The position numbers and the translations under genes were made by a program. Under the pieces are notes generated by a model. The model made no database searches. It was given only the letters and a program-made list of their open reading frames with translations, and had not been told where the DNA came from. Shown here piece by piece: positions 5,585 through 7,215 of a DNA stretch of 7,215 bases (position 1 is its first letter; every line of letters starts with the position of its first letter). Origin of the DNA: Caldisericota bacterium (GTDB taxonomy: Bacteria > Caldisericota > Caldisericia > Cryosericales > Cryosericaceae); assembly GCA_026390215.1 (NCBI GenBank), contig JAPLGJ010000192.1, positions 1 through 7,215 of the forward strand, in the 5' to 3' direction.

Positions 5585-6883
5585 TCAGCTCAGATACTGC
5601 TGAATCATCTTCTCCGTAACGCCGCGATGCCTCGCGATGTCAGCATAGAACCATCCGCTGGTGCGTACCGTCCTCTCGAGCGTGGCGTAGTCCACTGCGA
5701 CGATGCCGAACTTGGCGCTCAGGCCCTCGATCCACTCGAAGTTGTCCATCAGGGACCAGTGATAGTAGCGCTGTACGTCGACACCGTCCTCGATGAGCTG
5801 GCTCACCTGGAGAAGGTGGTCGTAGATGTACCTGGTCCGGAAGGAGTCCTTGGCGTCCGCTGTGCCATTTTCGGTGATGAAGATGGGGCTATGATAGCGG
5901 TCCCAATACTTCTTGCAGACACGATACAGCCCCTCAGGGTACAGCTCCCACCCAAGGTCGTTCTTCTGGCTGTCTTCGCGCACTTCAAGCCTGCCCAGTG
6001 GATTCGTGGGCTTGCCGGAGCAATCGACGAGGTCGCGTGCATAGTAGTTGATGCCGAAGAAATCGAAATAGCGACCCTCCCCGAGGGGGTATCCCCCTCC
6101 CAGCGGTGAGAGGAGCCTTCCCTCGCACATCCCTGTGACAAAGAGTTCCTGAAAGAGTCGTTCGTACATGCCCGCCGCCCACCGCTCGCGACTGCTGCCA
6201 TGCTTGGGATCGAACAGTCTGAGGTGATTGGCGACGCCGACCATCGTATCATTGTAGCCATTGGAGTCACGCACCTGATGAATCTTGCGATAGGACTTGA
6301 TGTGAGCCATGATCATGTTGCGGGCGCCCCGGAAGTACTTGGTGACACTGATGTCGCTCGGCGGCCATCCGCCCATGACGTATCCCGCCGCGAGGTAAAC
6401 GTTCGGCTCGTTGACGGTGCACCAGTCGCTCACGAGGTCACCAAGGTTCTCGACGACGTACGCGGTGTACCGTTCAAAAAGATCCACGACGTCCGGGTTG
6501 ACCCATGCCCCCGCATCTTCGAGCCACAGCGGGTTCGAGAAATGGTGCAGGGTGACAAGAGGCCTGATGCCCGCATTCACCAGTTGCTGTATCTCGAGAC
6601 GATAGTGGCCAATAGCATCCTTGTCGAACCGCCCCCGTGCCGGCTCGATGCGGCTCCATTCGAGACTCATCCGATAGGTTTGCTGATGGAGCTGCTTCAT
6701 GAGGGCAATGTCCTCATCTACCCTGTTCCAGTGATCGTCAGCTACGATACAGCTCGTGCCATCCTTGACATGGCCGGTCTGAACCCAGCGATACCAGCTG
6801 TTGTTGCGATCACCACCCTCGATCTGCAGGGAGGCTGTCGCCGTGCCCAGCAGGAAACTCTCCGGCAGTGCAAATGGTTCCAT
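5585..6883 (-). CDS. GH1 family beta-glycosidase (beta-glucosidase-like)
   Basis: A 432-residue single-domain GH1 enzyme, predicted to release non-reducing-end sugars from beta-linked disaccharides or oligosaccharides by a retaining mechanism in the cytoplasm. Visible landmarks: FLLGTATASLQIEGG (10-24) with substrate-binding Q20; TLHHFSNPLWLEDAGAW (111-127); acid/base E159 in CTVNEPN; INYYARDL (278-285) with Y280; nucleophile E338 in IFITENGTAD; and YHWSLMDNFEWIEG (374-387), where E383-W384 contact the sugar. All catalytic residues are intact. It is slightly shorter than the usual 440-470 residues, with a compact stretch around 250-275. The start is set by AAGGAGGT (6897-6890), which ends 7 nt before the ATG at 6883. 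The nearer ATG at 6889 abuts the SD, and an in-frame ATG at 7024 lies inside the upstream gene. The upstream gene stops 2 nt before this start, so the two are coupled. A terminator follows. Sugar specificity (glucose, galactose, mannose, fucose) is not resolvable here. Confidence 0.94.
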   Translation of the reverse strand: MEPFALPESFLLGTATASLQIEGGDRNNSWYRWVQTGHVKDGTSCIVADDHWNRVDEDIALMKQLHQQTYRMSLEWSRIEPARGRFDKDAIGHYRLEIQQLVNAGIRPLVTLHHFSNPLWLEDAGAWVNPDVVDLFERYTAYVVENLGDLVSDWCTVNEPNVYLAAGYVMGGWPPSDISVTKYFRGARNMIMAHIKSYRKIHQVRDSNGYNDTMVGVANHLRLFDPKHGSSRERWAAGMYERLFQELFVTGMCEGRLLSPLGGGYPLGEGRYFDFFGINYYARDLVDCSGKPTNPLGRLEVREDSQKNDLGWELYPEGLYRVCKKYWDRYHSPIFITENGTADAKDSFRTRYIYDHLLQVSQLIEDGVDVQRYYHWSLMDNFEWIEGLSAKFGIVAVDYATLERTVRTSGWFYADIARHRGVTEKMIQQYLS

Positions 6884-6885
6884 AG

Positions 6886-7215
6886 TCATACCTCCTTGTC
6901 TCGTGATGCCGCTGTCAGCAGTATGCCTGAATCGGCGGGCCGCGCAACTCGCGTCATGGGCACTCGCAAGACGGTGTGGACGCCTTGCCGCTCTGGAGCC
7001 ACAGCCTCTCCGTTCACGGTCCATCGAGCGGATGTGTCAGGGATGCCGATCAGTGCTTCGCCTTCGAGTTGGGCAGTGTCGAACCGCCGAAGTTCGATGG
7101 ACGTTTCGTGGCACTCGAAGTGCGCGACATCGAGTCCGGGGAACAGGTGGGTCGTCGTTCCGAGGAGTTCAACGTCGTCTCCGTTCGCCTTCCGGAGACA
7201 GATCGAATCGAAGGG
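6886..7215 (-). CDS. C-terminal part of an unrecognised protein, probably carbohydrate-related
   Basis: An open frame of 109 codons enters from the right edge of the window and ends with TGA at 6888-6886; its N-terminal part is outside. I do not recognise the family. The visible part looks beta-rich: alternating hydrophobic and polar stretches, short turns such as NGDD, a WTVNGEAV segment near the visible residue 65, and no membrane segment. It would fit a C-terminal beta-sandwich domain of a larger glycosidase, but no catalytic motif can be seen. Codon choice matches the neighbouring genes. Its last codons contain the SD of the GH1 gene, and its stop is 2 nt before that start, so it is almost certainly co-translated with the GH1 enzyme and likely acts on the same beta-glycosidic substrate. 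A tandem role in the same degradation route is inference from position only. Confidence 0.75.
   Translation of the reverse strand, partial: PFDSICLRKANGDDVELLGTTTHLFPGLDVAHFECHETSIELRRFDTAQLEGEALIGIPDTSARWTVNGEAVAPERQGVHTVLRVPMTRVARPADSGILLTAASRDKEV
6890..6897 (-). promoter_or_regulatory. ribosome binding site of the GH1 gene
   Basis: AAGGAGGT, a near-perfect SD, in the last codons of the upstream gene. It selects the ATG at 6883 (7 nt away from AGGAGG) over the ATG at 6889, which would be only 1 nt from it. Confidence 0.85.

Noticed and set aside
5516..6109. 197-codon plus-strand ORF
   Set aside because: Antisense to the GH1 gene and crossing its terminator; the protein looks like a complement of GH1 codons.
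5585..7024. 47-residue N-terminal extension of the GH1 gene
   Set aside because: It overlaps the C-terminus of the upstream gene out of frame and ignores the near-perfect SD before the ATG at 6883.
1..7215. tRNA, rRNA, CRISPR array, insertion sequence or phage genes
   Set aside because: I saw no cloverleaf-like sequences, spaced repeats, transposase motifs or terminal inverted repeats.

Overview
All genes in this window lie on the minus strand, so transcription runs from the high coordinates to the low ones. The content is carbohydrate metabolism throughout. The organism is a bacterium: tight gene packing, strong Shine-Dalgarno (SD) sequences embedded at gene junctions, an intrinsic terminator with a U-rich tail and a recognisable sigma-70-type promoter. 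GC is moderately high (roughly 55-60%, judged by eye), with G/C-rich third codon positions that produce many long shadow ORFs. Three different glycoside hydrolase family 57 (GH57) enzymes in a row is a gene complement I associate with anaerobic and often thermophilic bacterial lineages, but I cannot assign a phylum.

Layout in transcription order. (1) 7215-6886: the C-terminal 109 codons of an unrecognised protein, cut by the window edge. (2) 6883-5585: a GH1 beta-glycosidase of 432 residues, coupled to the preceding gene by a stop/start spacing of 2 nt. A GC-rich hairpin plus U-tract (5562-5532) ends this unit. (3) 5531-5313: a leader region with a sigma-70-like promoter, a stable hairpin, a 13-bp near-direct repeat and a possible 39-codon leader ORF. 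(4) 5312-3231: a GH57 alpha-amylase/amylopullulanase-type enzyme of 693 residues. (5) 3229-1343: a GH57 4-alpha-glucanotransferase of 628 residues whose only plausible start is a non-canonical ATC codon. (6) 1341-1: a GH57 glucan branching enzyme, C-terminus cut by the window edge (447 codons visible).

The three GH57 genes are separated by only 1 nt each and form one operon. Each has its expected catalytic glutamate and aspartate, and none has a recognisable signal peptide. Together they would hydrolyse or debranch alpha-1,4/1,6 glucan, disproportionate malto-oligosaccharides and introduce alpha-1,6 branches. This is an intracellular alpha-glucan (glycogen-like) remodelling module built entirely from GH57 rather than the more common GH13 enzymes. 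The GH1 unit upstream is transcriptionally separate and probably cleaves beta-linked disaccharides or oligosaccharides.

The points most worth a second look are the missing canonical start of the 4-alpha-glucanotransferase, the repeated SD-stop-start architecture at the junctions, the structured leader of the GH57 operon, and a catalytic loop in the branching enzyme where the expected tyrosine seems to be replaced by tryptophan. I found no mobile element, CRISPR array, tRNA or rRNA.
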